From Pezicula radicicola (lineage: Eukaryota; Ascomycota; Leotiomycetes; Helotiales; Dermateaceae), in assembly GCA_003008705.1 (NCBI GenBank), contig PDUO01000007.1, forward strand, positions 650,123 to 714,122: a stretch of DNA of 64,000 bases, written 5' to 3'. Positions within the stretch are counted from its first letter, which is position 1; each line of letters begins with the position of its first letter. The position numbers were made by a program, and so were the translations under genes. Under the pieces are notes generated by a model that searched no databases, was not told where the DNA came from, and saw nothing but the letters and a program-made list of their open reading frames with translations. Positions 11,389 to 22,955 of the stretch are shown piece after piece.

Positions 11389-13265
11389 TCATACACCCGA
11401 ATCGTACTGGTTAAGATCTTGGGCAGTGACATAGTTGTTCCAGTTTGTGCAGGTGCTGTTGAGTGTATCGTAATCATATGTGATTTCCGATTCACGCTCG
11501 AGAATCTGCATCGCGAAGCCCTCAGAGGTGTGCCAGGCAATATGGCAGTGCATGAGCCAGGCCTATGCTCCGAAAAAAAGAGTCAGTGAGAAATGGAATA
11601 CACAAGAGAAAGGGGGGCGGAAGAATAGGGCAGACTTACACCGGGGTTATTAGTCTTGAAAGCAATTACCAAGTAGCCACTCGCCGGCATCATGGCAACG
11701 TCTCTCCGGGGCTTGTTGGCCATCGTTAAGGAACTAGTCAGGCTAGAGTCGAAATTGCCATAGCCCGAATCCAGAACCCAGAAGTCGTGCCCGTGAAGGT
11801 GCATCGGATGGTCCTGGGCAAAGGGAGAATGGACGACAATGTACACCCACTGATCTGCAGCCGGAAACTGAACGACTTGCTGCTTAGCGGTCCACGAACT
11901 GTTGCCTTCAGCCACTTGCAGCAGTGTCGGGTACTCCCACTGCGTGCGAAACGATGTTTTGTTCATGATCCAAAGCAGGGCGTTATCAGTAACTTGCACG
12001 CCGAATTCACTGTCTTCATCATACATGTAACTATCGGATGCGTTAATAGCCACATAGGGTACGAGGTTTGAGGAAGCCTCATCAAGACACGAGTCTGTAT
12101 AGCTGTAGGCTGAGGTAGTAGGCTCCGCGGGAGACGAGTTGTCGTAGCGGATAATGCCCTTAATGTTATCCAGGGCATCGGTTTCAGAGCAGGACTCCTG
12201 TGGGATGGCACGCAGCCAAAAGTCACCACTAGTAAGTTTCTTTGCCGTAACGATAACATCATACCGCTGGCCCATGCCGATGCTCAGCTGCGTCGTATTG
12301 TAAGGGACAATGGGGACGAAATCCGTAGCGATAACTTCGAGTGTGTGGTTGTCGATCATAAAGCGGAAGTGATTGTCTGCAGCGGCGTTCACTAGGCGGA
12401 GGCGGTATCTAGTCCCTGCTTCGAAAGTGGTCTCGAAACGGGATCCTAGGGTGTCGTTATAGGTATTTGTTCCGTTGATAAGGCCGTTAGGAGGTGTCGG
12501 TGGTCCTGATGTCGCGGCTTGGAGGACTAGTTCATCGGCCGTATCCTGACTAGGTCAATATAAAATCGTCTTCCTTTATACTGGACCTTGTACGTACGTG
12601 ATACCAATCGTTCAGGAAGACATGTCCGAGATCAACGTCGTAATTAGCAGTTGCCGGGCCGTTGATGAGGATACCGCCAAACACTCCGTCCCACGCTTGC
12701 ACATAAAAGTGAGAGTGATACCAGCCAGTGCCATACTCGACAGCACGCCACCTATAGGTGTATGAATCTCCTGGGGAAATAGGGCATTGAGTGATGCTGG
12801 GGACGCCATCCATCTGGTCCGTCCCGTTTTGACGAACACCATGGAAGTGAAAACCGGTGCCGTTATTTTGTAATGAATTTGTCACATGCACAACTATAGT
12901 CGTAGGCATTAGTCTAGACTCCATGATACGATGTTACGATTGTTGGTGTACCTACCAACCGTATCACCCCAATCAGCTATGATCGTTGGCCCCGGGAAAG
13001 ATCCATTGATGAGCTGGACAGGCATCTCGACACCATCTGGAGCAGCCGTGGTGTTTTCTACATTGAACCAATACTCCCGCACTACACCCGTGTCGGGCAC
13101 ATCCTCGTAGTAGTTGGTAGAGATATCATACCCATCGCTCCAGCATGACCTGTCAGAGGCACTGTTAACGCATCCAGTGTCTCTCGAGAATTCCGCATTC
13201 AGGACGGCGCCGAGCACACTTGGTAATGTAATAAGTGAAGAAATGAGAAACGATGGTGAAAACAT
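11389..13265 (-). CDS. Secreted laccase (ascomycete-type multicopper oxidase)
   Basis: Four exons, 13265-12956, 12893-12598, 12545-11640 and 11562-11389, give 561 residues. All junctions keep frame; for example intron 1 joins as GDTVVVHVTN. There is a signal peptide (1-19). All four copper motifs are present: HFHGVRQNGTDQMDG, WYHSHFYVQAWDG, HPMHLHGHDF near 448, and HCHIAWHTSEGF near 509. The type-1 cysteine lies in HCH, and the residue ten further on is Phe, the axial position often linked to higher redox potential. The protein ends DSGV, matching the C-terminal plug (DSGI/L/V) of ascomycete laccases. The enzyme oxidises phenols while reducing oxygen to water, outside the cell. Many N-glycosylation sequons fit secretion. 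First-motif His-Phe-His instead of the more common His-Trp-His is a mild variation. Confidence 0.93.
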
Positions 13266-13437
13266 TATGTCGATTTTTGAGCCAGGATGAGAGCGGCCAA
13301 ATCAAATAAAACAACGAGAGTATAGCCAGAACGAGGGCAATAAGAACGAGCGTAAAAGGGAACAGGTGTAAAACGAAAGTCCGGCCAGTGAAGCCTACAG
13401 ATCCAATGTAAGAAATGTAGAAGGCCTCGGACTGCTA

Positions 13438-13444
13438 TTATATA
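13438..13444 (-). promoter_or_regulatory. Candidate TATA box of the laccase gene
   Basis: TATATAA on the minus strand, 173 bp upstream of the laccase ATG. Confidence 0.35.
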
Positions 13445-14907
13445 TCTACCATCAAAAATGGTATGGGGCTAGATGGAACCGTAGGACAGGAAAGTCCAGC
13501 ATAGTCTTCTCCATCTAAGCGAGGGTGGTGTAGAAGCACAGGTCAGCAGGGAGCGCCTAAAGATTGGCTGGCAGTGCAAAAGAAATGCTGAGTAGAGCAG
13601 TACTGTAAAAGAGGAAGATCCAGCATGTTCGTCCCCATACCAAGCACGTGTATACAGGCGTTGCGTAAGTCGCAAGTTCATCGATGCTACAGGCCTTAGT
13701 CGCGCGACAAATAATGTCTTTCTGTAATTTTACGCATCGTCGATCTATTCCACATATTTTACATTTTTGAAAAAGTGGTAAGGAGCTCTGAGATGTCTAA
13801 GGCTTACTTGATTCACTGCCTGAACTCTTCAGCTAGTGATTGAGATCTGCATCCTGCTATCCACAACGGAGTATTTCTCTGCTGAGTCGCCGACTCACCT
13901 TCTTAGCTTTAAGAAGACTGGCACTGATAGTTGGTGAATTAGAGGCTTCCAGGAGAGAAAAAAAGGAAAAAAATTCTTGATCGGGTCAAGCTCGTATAGC
14001 CCTATGATACGGAAGTGTTGTTGTATCCGGTACTTTCATTTAGTTGTTGATATAAGCATATACAGCCCCATAGTGTTCTTTTTTAAGTAGTAGCACGGGC
14101 CCCTTCTCCACTAACAAACAAAACCTCCGATTCTTCCGACCCCCAACTTCACGTTAAAGTCCCAGTGAACAACTTATAGACAAGGATAGATTTACTGTAG
14201 CTAAGTAACAAATGGCTAACAAATACAGACACGTAGACTCGTTTCACAACCTTTAACCTTGCGGCTAATCCCGACTTCCGGGGCCCTTTTTTATTAGTGA
14301 CGACGAGCTGCGGCAGAGAGTCACGACAAGGCCCTATCAAAAGAGGGCACCCTAGTAGATGATCGACAAAATCAAGCTTGTGCTACTGTATTATGGCATA
14401 CGCGTCGTAACAGGGCAGTCGTAAACTATGGGGAAAACCTTAGGGATCGCGCTACTATAAACAAACAACAATAGCCTTAAGAAATCTAATGTCCCCATAG
14501 AAAAAAAAGCCTCACACGCTGGAGTCAAAGATAACCGTTATCCACTTGCTCCAGTGTATGTGTACCTTTCTCCAGATTTCTGTTGATCACTACGATATTA
14601 GGCCGAAGATTGAGTTGTTTGTGTGCCAGTCCAGCTGACAGGAAATTAATGGTTTTACAATGCCCTCAAATATGAGGGCGGTCTGTGTAGATTAGAATCA
14701 GCCTACAACAACTTTTAAGTCCTTCTGTCTTCTCATCCTTGGTTCTAAAGATCCAATCTCAAGTTATCTACACTCGCTTCATCATTTGACCACATTCACT
14801 TTATCATTCTCTCGCTTCTTATTCCTCATTATAGTTTATATAGATATAGTCATCACATTATCTCTTAATCCCAACTTCTTTCCACGGTATTTCCCAAGCA
14901 TATCAAG
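13445..14907. other. Intergenic region between divergent secreted-protein genes, 1.5 kb
   Basis: It contains the upstream regions of the laccase (leftward) and the small secreted protein (rightward). Pyrimidine-rich sequence at 14720-14880 looks like the leader of the latter. No gene is supported. Confidence 0.5.
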
Positions 14908-15516
14908 ATGCAGCTGTACAGCCTTCTTTATGTTGTCTCTATGCAAGTTGTTCTGGGTTCTGCCTTGACTCTTCCATCCAGCCATGTAAAGCGTGGTGCT
15001 GAGACAAATGCCACTCTCTTTGCGTACGGCACTAACTCCTCGGCATGGCCAATCGCTTACGGCCTCACCGACGGTATGTACTAGTGAAATCTTCACCCAT
15101 CTCACTCTATGAACTAATGTAACCAAGGCCTCCTTTATATCACCCAAACTCCTGACGATACCTCCGCAAATCTCACCCCGGTGACCTGGGACCTGCCCGC
15201 TATCACCCAGGAGAACTGGATCGTCAACGCGACGCTCATGAACGGCACTCAAGCAGGCTCTCTCGCCATAATATCTGAAGAAGACAACGCCATTGGTGTC
15301 TTGCCAACCAGCCAGGTTACCGCCAGTAACAACACCCACATAGGCTTTGCTCTGTTCGCTACGCAGCTAGTGTACAACAGTAACACAAATCTTGAGGCGC
15401 AGTTCTGGGCACAGGAAACGGACACTGATGGGATTTACGCGCTGGTGTGGGTGACAGATGCTGATGTGGTTGAGAGTGGTAGTTTTCCTGTGGTGGTTAA
15501 GGGTACCGAGAACTAG
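14908..15516 (+). CDS. Small secreted protein of unknown function
   Basis: Two exons, 14908-15073 and 15128-15516 (184 residues), with a 54-nt intron starting GTATGT and ending CCAAG. Residues 1-19 form a signal peptide. A Lys-Arg pair shortly after it (SSHVKRGAE) could be a Kex2 propeptide site. The mature part is acidic and rich in Thr, Asn and Val, with seven or so N-glycosylation sequons, and has a beta-rich pattern. The start FAYGTNSSAWPIAYG resembles openings I have seen in uncharacterised ascomycete secreted proteins, but I cannot name a family or function. It lies divergent from the laccase. Confidence 0.75.
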
Positions 15517-15883
15517 GTGGGAGACAGTGAGATGTGCTTCAAGTCTAGGTATCACCATGGGTTTTACAAGGCTAGCCCGTTGTTATATATTTATATAATA
15601 TCTTAGTTTTGCACTACAATTCAAAGCCATCTTTGCTAGTACTTAGAATTATCCTTTACTATTAGGTTACTCTGTGTTAATAGTAACACTATAGTAGATA
15701 CTTAGTATTGTGTGTCGTGGTGTCGCTTTTGTTTTCTACGACACATATCATGTGATGAAGTTATACGCGTACCTAATTAATTCTCGACGCGTCTCACCGA
15801 CAACTTCTTATCTATTCATCACATTGATTGGAAAGCTTCTTGAATCCACCACGCCCTAAAAATTTAGCAAGCAAAGTGCAGCC
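15517..15883. other. Short intergenic region, 0.37 kb
   Basis: Terminator of the small secreted protein and promoter of the first BTB gene. It is AT-rich around 15590-15720; nothing specific is recognised. Confidence 0.5.
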
Positions 15884-17388
15884 ATGAGCACTCCTATCGA
15901 AGAAGACGACTATGAAAACGGCAAAGGCAAGGATCGAATGCCAGCGCTGAATCGTCAAAAAGAGCCAAGCATTGCGACGTGTTTCGGGCTCGAAATTGAA
16001 GGCGACAAGACACTCGCTAGGTCAGCGGTCACATACTTAGTCACCCTTCTCTGTTATTAATACTTTTTTATAGGTATTTAGGCACTGAGATTGTCCAAGT
16101 CACTTGTACCAAACCTGATATTTGGTATCATGATCCTGAACTCGGCTTGAAGCCACCACCCTCGACTAAGCTACCGCCCTCAATTCCAGTACATAAGGCA
16201 CTCCTTTGTCGGCATTCGAGATATTTCCTCAAAAAATTTGGAAATCCTTTCGAGGAAAAAATAATCTCCGAAGCCTTCGATGAAATCTTGTTCTACAAAG
16301 AGAAATACTTCCCAACCTATGAACCGTGCTGCACCGCAGGTGCTCTATGCCACACTTGCTCAGTGATGACTCGTACCTCTGAGGATTCTCCTAGCTGTTA
16401 TATTCCATCGTCTGTTGTTGCTATGGAAAATTGGGGCCATCCCCTCGTAGACGATGATCTTGAAGATAAACAGCAGCAGGAGCAAGAAGGTGAAATACTG
16501 GTTGACGAGCACCCAAGTGATTTCTATAATCTGGTTGAATGGCTCTACAGACAAGAGCTAGGTATCGTAGCTGCTCGTGGGAGAAGCATTACACAAGTTT
16601 ATACACAGCTTTATGCTATGGCAGAGCGACTCGATATCCCAGCCCTTCGGCAAACATTGTACTCAAAATTGACAGAGAATTACTACTACAGTACGGAAAC
16701 TCTACCAGATGTCAAAGTTGCGAAGGTCATAATCGGCGAATCCAGCCCTTCTTCCCTCCTTCGCAAGTATATCATTGCGATGCTAGCATATGTGATGATT
16801 GACCCCGAATCGAAAGAGCCAAAGAAGGATGCCAAATTGATACTGGACCTCGATAAAGACTTTGCAGCAGCTGTTGCAGAGGAGGTTATGAGACGCCTTG
16901 GGTCTGAGAAAGGCTCCGAATATCCTTGTGATCTGGATGAATACGAGGTGGACGACTCTGATTCTGATGTCGGCTCGTCTATTGATGTTGGATCAGACAT
17001 CCAGTATGATTCTGACGGGTATATGAGTCTATCGGAGAGTGTAGACAATGAATCATTGAGTGGAGACGATGTAGAAGTGGATGATGAACAACTCCCAGAG
17101 AATGTGGTAGATGAGCCTGCTGGGGAGGAAGAAGACGATGTTGCGGCCCCTGTCAACCTCTTTACCGGCGTTTCCACCTCAGTGCGTGACACCTCCAGCC
17201 CGGTCGATCCTAGGGTTATTACTCAGCCTGGCAATAGTAATGGCGAAATCAAATCCGAGGCTGGGAGCCCACTTGGTCCTTCCATTGCTAATAAACGAAA
17301 GCGAGGGCCATCGGAGGTCACTGGTCCGTCAAAACGAGTTCAAAGCTCTGACGAAGTTGAGTTCATGGATCTTACGAACTCTCCTTGA
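15884..17388 (+). CDS. BTB/POZ domain protein with acidic C-terminal tail
   Basis: Two exons, 15884-16020 and 16074-17388, encode 483 residues; the 53-nt intron ends TTTTTATAG. Residues about 35-200 fit a fungal BTB/POZ fold. An opening strand (YLGTEIVQVTC) is followed by IPVHKALLCRHSRYFLKKFG, the classic segment where a buried histidine precedes the dimer helix. The next block is FYNLVEWLYRQEL, with an insertion of about 90 residues between them. A helical region follows, then an Asp/Ser/Glu-rich tail and a nuclear-localisation-like NKRKR before the end. BTB domains mediate dimerisation and often link substrates to Cullin-3; the partner here is unknown. A diverged paralogue lies 3.5 kb downstream with its first intron at the same place. 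Confidence 0.82.
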
Positions 17389-19451
17389 GGCCCATCTGTA
17401 TTGTATACCGTGTTAAATGCCTTGTAAGAGGTTGTTTTGAATATCTATCTATTGAGGTAGAAGTGATAGGTTTGAGTATCTTATTTGGTTTGGGTAACTC
17501 ACTTTTCTTCCTTGAAAAATGTGCCCGAGAATTAACACATCAATTTGTGCTTTCTTTTGCTCCTATGTCTTAATAAATCATCTCTTAAATCTATAGTTAA
17601 CCTAGAACAGAATTATGATAAATACGCTAGGCGATTAGCTGAGAGCTGCAGTCTTTAGAACACGGCGTGGTAACACATATTTGGTCATTTAAGTGAATTA
17701 GTGGCTGCTATGCCCAGAACCCTGGTAGTGCTTTGTGCGAGACATTCTAAACTGGCCAAACTGGCCAATCGTCTCAACACTCGATGGAAAGCTTTATTAA
17801 ACTGTGTTGTATCGCTGAACGAATGGAGTACGTACGAGTATTTGTGAGTAAGATCTTAAAGAGTCGTCGTAGGGACTAATGAACTTCGACTACACCCCCT
17901 ATGAGAGGGCCACAACCATAGACTCCAGCGTTCGAAACTGTCTATCTTGAACTTGAATGATACTTGGGAGATTGATACCTTCAAGCTAGATCTTGTTGTG
18001 GAGTTTAGGTGGGAGTTGTTGTCATTGGGGCTCTTGTCAATAGAAATACAAGATACAGTAAAACTATAACGGAGTGTCCGTGTCCATTAAAAGGTCCGCT
18101 GGGGTTGGGAGGATTGTATGAACCGAGGAGATGGTTGTAATTGGTGCCATTGGGATAGTTTACTGGGTTATTTCCGGCGACAGCTCTATAAGAGTGAGTT
18201 CAGTGTCTATTTGAAGCTAGCTCAGACATGATAGTAGAGGCTGGTCTTCCGTGTGTCCGGAATAAAAGGCCTGACAGTTCTTGGTTTTGAATCTGGACAG
18301 CTTCAAATTCAATTTATTATCAAACCAGATTAGGTTAGGCAAGGTGTAGAGTAGAGGAGGTTAAGTGAAATATGTTGTTGTTAACGAGGTTGTCAATAGA
18401 ATGACAGGATACGGTAAAACTGCTAAGAAAAGCTGTTACTAAACCAACTTCAACAGGACACCTCTCATGCAATTCTCCTATCGCGATGCATTTTCATTAT
18501 GGTCATGTTTTGGCATCTGTCGTATAGGAGGTGCCTAAGCTCCCATGTCTCAGGTTGTTTATATTTGAAGGTATTGGATTTATTCTTATGGAGCTTAAGG
18601 CCAGTAAAAGGGTTGGGGTTGGAATTAGACGTTCAAATAAAGAAAGCCAGTATTTTTTGAATAGTAAAGTACATGCAAATCTTCCCAGCGCTTGACCCTA
18701 AACTCAAGATGATCGAAGATGCATAGGGGTGTAAAGTGGAAGATATATTAGGTAGGCTTCTGAAGAGTTCAAACTTGCTAAACATTTCCCAACGAGCTCC
18801 ACTAGTGGATGCAGTGATCGATACACCCAAAAGCTCAAGCGAAAATCCTACCAATAGTCCTGTTGTTTCGCAACCTCTTACTTAGTTAAATATCTAGCAA
18901 TTGATGTGTAATTAAAATAGTAAATGGAAATATGTATAATTACTCTTTTCGAAATCTTAGGTTTCTCCTTTGAAGACACGATTGTCGTTAGAGTCATTAG
19001 TATTTAGGAGGTAGCTTTAAGGAAGAAAAGTATCACATATAGCAGTAGAAAGAAGGAATTGTAGAGGGCCTTGAAGATTCCTAGCATCTACCTAATGGAG
19101 CAAGTATTGCTATCTGAGGGTTGTGGTGTAGTCTTGTTGCAAACGTTGTGACTTTTTGATAAAGGTGTGTTAATAGTCCACTGCCACGGGGTGCTCCTTC
19201 CTTTTCAACCACAACATAAAATTCAGTTTCGACACAGGACTCGAGATTCGATCAGCTTACATACTAAGGGGAAGATTATCTGTTGGTTGACCAAAACGAA
19301 CAAAGCTTCTCAACAATATATCTACTCATAGACACACCAAATCCGTCACTCTCCGATACCCAGCTCCACAACACGGCAACCACAGGCGTTTCGCGCCCAT
19401 CTAGCAACATCACATCATCTTCATCTTTACTCGCCAAGCTATACCTTCAAA
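17389..19451. other. Intergenic region between the two BTB genes, 2.1 kb
   Basis: No gene is supported. Two short diverged direct repeats sharing GTCAATAGAA and GTAAAACT occur near 18036-18065 and 18391-18421, perhaps remains of a duplication. Stretches around 18900 are AT-rich. Confidence 0.45.
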
Positions 19452-20890
19452 ATGAGTGATGCGAGCGACGAGCAAGTCCCCAAGGAAAGGAACCCCATTC
19501 CGTCATTGGATAGGCAGCAATGCCCCAACATAGTTACTTGCTTCGGACTCGAGCCGCAACACGATGAGTCCCTCATAATGTAACAGATACCAAAACGCCG
19601 CAGATGATCTTTGCTGATCCGCGCTTCCTTAGGCATTTAGGCACTGAGATGGTTAAGATCAGATGCGTCAAAGCCGAGCCTCCTGACACTGTCAGTGCTG
19701 TCTTGTCCGGCCTACTACCTTCCATTGTTTCGGTTCACAAATCTCTTCTTTGTCGATATTCTCGCTATTTCTACAAGGAACTGGGCAAGCCATTTGAGGA
19801 ACAGATCGTTGCGGAAGCTTTGAAGCATGTACACGACAACAAGGCGCGTCATATGTCATATGAGAATGTACCAGGTGTACCGTAAGGTATGTCTTAAGTT
19901 ATGCGTCTAGAACAATCCCCTTGGCATCTATTGCTCATTGCTCCTAATGTATCTAGAATTATGGCTAGGCTATCTCAAGTATGCTAACTTCTACTTCCAG
20001 GCTATATCCCATCTCATGCCATCACTTATGAAGTTTGGAAGGACAACAAAACTCCAGAATTTGGCCAAGTACAGCGACAACCGCAAGATGTTGAGCTCGC
20101 TGTGGACGAATCCCCATCTGTTTTCGGTGCTTTCGTCCATTGGCTGTACACGCAGGAACTCAGGACCGATTTTTGGGACGAAACCGTGATGACAAAGAGG
20201 CACAACTACGCTCGACTCTATGCCATGGCTGAACGTCTTGACGTACCCAGTCTTCGTCGAGAATGCTATTCCCAACTAATTTTCTCCCCTGGGAGTGAGA
20301 AAGCAAAATTCAGTACTACGACAAGGGAAATCATCCTCAAGGAATGCTCTCCTCAATCCCTCTTGTACAAGTATATTCTTGCAAAGTTTTCCCATAACGT
20401 CATTAGAGGGAAATTGAGAGACAGCGCTAAAAAATCCTTAAGGTTAAATAAGCATTTTGAAACCGAGGTTGGAGCAGAAGTTATGAAGCGCCTCACATCT
20501 GATGAAGGCTCAATACACCCCTGCCAGGAGGGGAATTGATATGATGTGGATGATTCAGACTCTGATGCAGGATCTTCTCTTTACTATGACTCAGAAAGTG
20601 AATATGATACTGACGCACTTTTAAGCGAGTCAGAGAGTGTGGACAACCAGTCTTTACTTGACTGGGAGATGGGAGGGAAGTTTTCTGGACCAGTACAAGG
20701 AGGCGTGAAAGTAGCAGTTGATGGATCTTCTCAGCAAGATGCACAAAACAACAAGGAATGCCGCCGGCTTATTACAGAGATGGGAACTGCTCGTCAGAGT
20801 AATTTGCGAGTTCTTGAAGGCTATAAGTCTAGCAGCACAACCATTCTGAATGGAACCAGCCATAAACGCAAGCGAAGGGCATCGGATTAG
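19452..20890 (+). pseudogene. BTB/POZ paralogue with in-frame stops, probable pseudogene
   Basis: Homologous throughout to the 15.9 kb gene. Exon 1 is 19452-19579 and exon 2 starts at 19633; the joint LIM-HLGTEMVK matches LAR-YLGTEIVQ at the same intron site. Exon 3 runs from 20001. The strong donor GTATGT at 19887 keeps frame with exon 3 but leaves a TAA at 19883-19885 in the coding sequence; only a weak GTGTAC donor at 19875 avoids it. A second in-frame stop, TGA at 20537-20539, falls where the paralogue has Glu inside DEYEVDD. The frame after it stays open for 117 codons and is still homologous (DDSDSDAGSS, HKRKR). Using the weak donor, a shortened 302-residue BTB protein ending at 20539 would be possible. 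Decay of a duplicate is the simplest reading; the tail cannot be made without readthrough. Confidence 0.65.
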
Positions 20891-22800
20891 AGCATTGATG
20901 TACTATCTGATTCGATTTAAACAAATGAGAAATCCAGAGGGTGCTGACCGAGTTTATGGATCTAACAGTTTCTCCATAAAACTCTATACAGGTGTTCTGT
21001 ACAGGCAAGAGATCATTCAGAATGGAAAATTTCTAAATGAACCTTGGAACCAGGTTCTTATTCATGGGGTGAATGATATGGTGCCAGATCAGGAGTTTGG
21101 TGTATAAACATACGCTTTTGAACTTTTCCCAAGAAGACAAAGATATGTTATATCTCTCCCGTAAACATATCTGTTGGTTACACACCTGTTCAGAGAATAG
21201 AATGTAGCTACGCTTTACTGCAAATATTTTCTTCTCAATTTTCTCTAGACATCCTTACTCTGCTTCTTTGCTTCTTTCACCACTAGTAATTTCCCTTCAA
21301 AGAGAGATATTAGGTCTCTTCGTCGAGTTTGATCGTCATTCGGGTTACCGAGGGTAGTTTTCTTCAATATTTGTTCAACCATCTCTGCACAGGAGATTTA
21401 ATGCACCTACAGTACATCTGACCCATTCAAGTGTCGAAGGTCCCCACGTCATCTCTCTGCCAATAATTACTGGCACTGTCTTTGTAAAAGACAAATAATT
21501 CACATGTAGTTTACTACAAAATCAATCACAAAATATTGCTTGGTGTCCTCAGTAATTGTGTCTTCATTTCAAAATTCATGGAATTGGGTTTGGTAATTCC
21601 ACTCGTCTGTACTTATTGCCTTACAACAACAGAGCCGTGGAGCCTTCCCGATTTACTACCTCAGATTGCACCTCGATCTAGACTCTACTATGTCTTCGCA
21701 CTTCCTGTAAAACTATCTATAGAATCCTTATACATGAGGAGTGGGAACCTCACCAATAGTACTGCTGGTGCATATCTCCTCCCTCGTATATTGGCCAACG
21801 CTTAGGCCACAGGGATGTGCGATAAGGTATCGATCAAATAGAGTAGTTCTAGCCAATAAACTTCCTATACTTGCCTCTGAGACGCGTTAAGCGATTGTAG
21901 ACGAGCAAAGTGTCTAATCCTTGCCCACATGGCCAATATACGAGGGAGGGGATAACTGACAATAGCAAGTATCTGGAAAGACGGCTTTAGGAAGATTGTT
22001 AGCCCTGGACCGCACTTTGCAAGCGCTTCAAGATGCGAAGGCGACCGACCAAGAACAGGCGGCATCACCGATTATTGTCATTGTCGTTCGGAGACCGAGA
22101 TCAAAAAACTGGTCATTGGCAGGAGCTACTCCCTGCCGCCGGGTCTAAAGATTCAACCTATTCTTCAAGACCAAATAAGCATTTTTGAGAGACATCTCTG
22201 ATAATCTTCTTTAAAAGATAATGACAACAACGATTAAAATAACAAGTAATGAATAGAGTTTTTATTGACAAAAGATATGCCGCAAAATCTAGTCTATTAC
22301 TCTAAAGTAGGAAATCTAGTTAAAGAAAATGAACCACAGGTGAACTAAACAGTCAATTGTAGTATATCTAATACTCTCTGTCTGTCTCTTTTGATAGGAA
22401 TTCCAGACACTACTAGTGTTGACAGAATGCGTGTTTGTTGCATTTTAGGGTTATTCTAATTACCTAAAGTTCTAAGGAATGCTCACATATAATCATTATT
22501 GTTCCTTGAGTGTACCATAACCTCCGTGGTATCAACTAGCGTAATATTTTCTAGAACTTCCTTTTGAGCACATCTACTAATCATTTAAATTAAATATAAT
22601 GCCTCGCTTTTTTATTGCTAGGCTACAAGAAGTTACCTACTTAGGTATCTCTCTGTTACTCTAGGCAGACAGACTCTCATTACCCGAGGATTACCAACTC
22701 CAAAAAGAAAAAGAAAGAAAAAGAGACTGCCCCTAAAAAAAAATCCAGTTAAATTAGAATAATTGACTTCGAAGGAAAATGAAATGTAAAAGAAGATTAG
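20891..22800. other. Gene-poor region, 1.9 kb
   Basis: It contains a perfect 20-bp inverted repeat (listed separately) and AT-rich spacer with purine runs near 22700. No coding sequence is recognised. Confidence 0.5.
21778..21949. repeat. Perfect 20-bp inverted repeat, 132-bp loop
   Basis: CCTCCCTCGTATATTGGCCA at 21778-21797 is repeated in reverse complement at 21930-21949. Similarity continues weakly outside the arms. It could be the remains of a small inverted-repeat element; no target duplication is clear. Confidence 0.55.
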
Positions 22801-22955
22801 GTGCCACTACGAGATTCGAACCCGTGACCTTGGTTATATAAGTCGTTCTGACTAGGGGTAGCATCCTATTCAGGAATAAGATGCTTTACCCACATTCCGA
22901 GGAATGCTCAGAACGACTTGGAAGTACCATGCTCTACCAACTGAGCTAAGTGACC
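22801..22955 (-). tRNA. Interrupted tRNA-like gene with an 82-nt insert in the anticodon loop
   Basis: On the minus strand the 5' half (GGTCACTTAGCTCAGTTGG, then TAGAGC) has a perfect D arm. The 3' half has the T arm ACGGG-TTCGAAT-CTCGT, and a T-rich stretch follows downstream. Without the 82 extra bases the length is 73 nt. Six of seven acceptor pairs form (one is G-T); position 1-72 is G-A. The anticodon stem has an A-A mismatch at 31-39. The insert ends are ambiguous. If placed as a normal nuclear intron after position 37 (22837-22918), the anticodon is UCC. If placed between the ACTT direct repeats, it is UAU (Ile), and the body looks less like tRNA-Gly. The insert itself is highly structured (see findings). 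It may be an intron-containing tRNA or an insertion-disrupted pseudogene. Confidence 0.6.

Noticed and set aside
22801..22955. Firm assignment of the tRNA as Gly(UCC)
   Set aside because: The anticodon depends on insert boundaries, the body is unlike tRNA-Gly, and the first acceptor pair is mismatched; identity left open.
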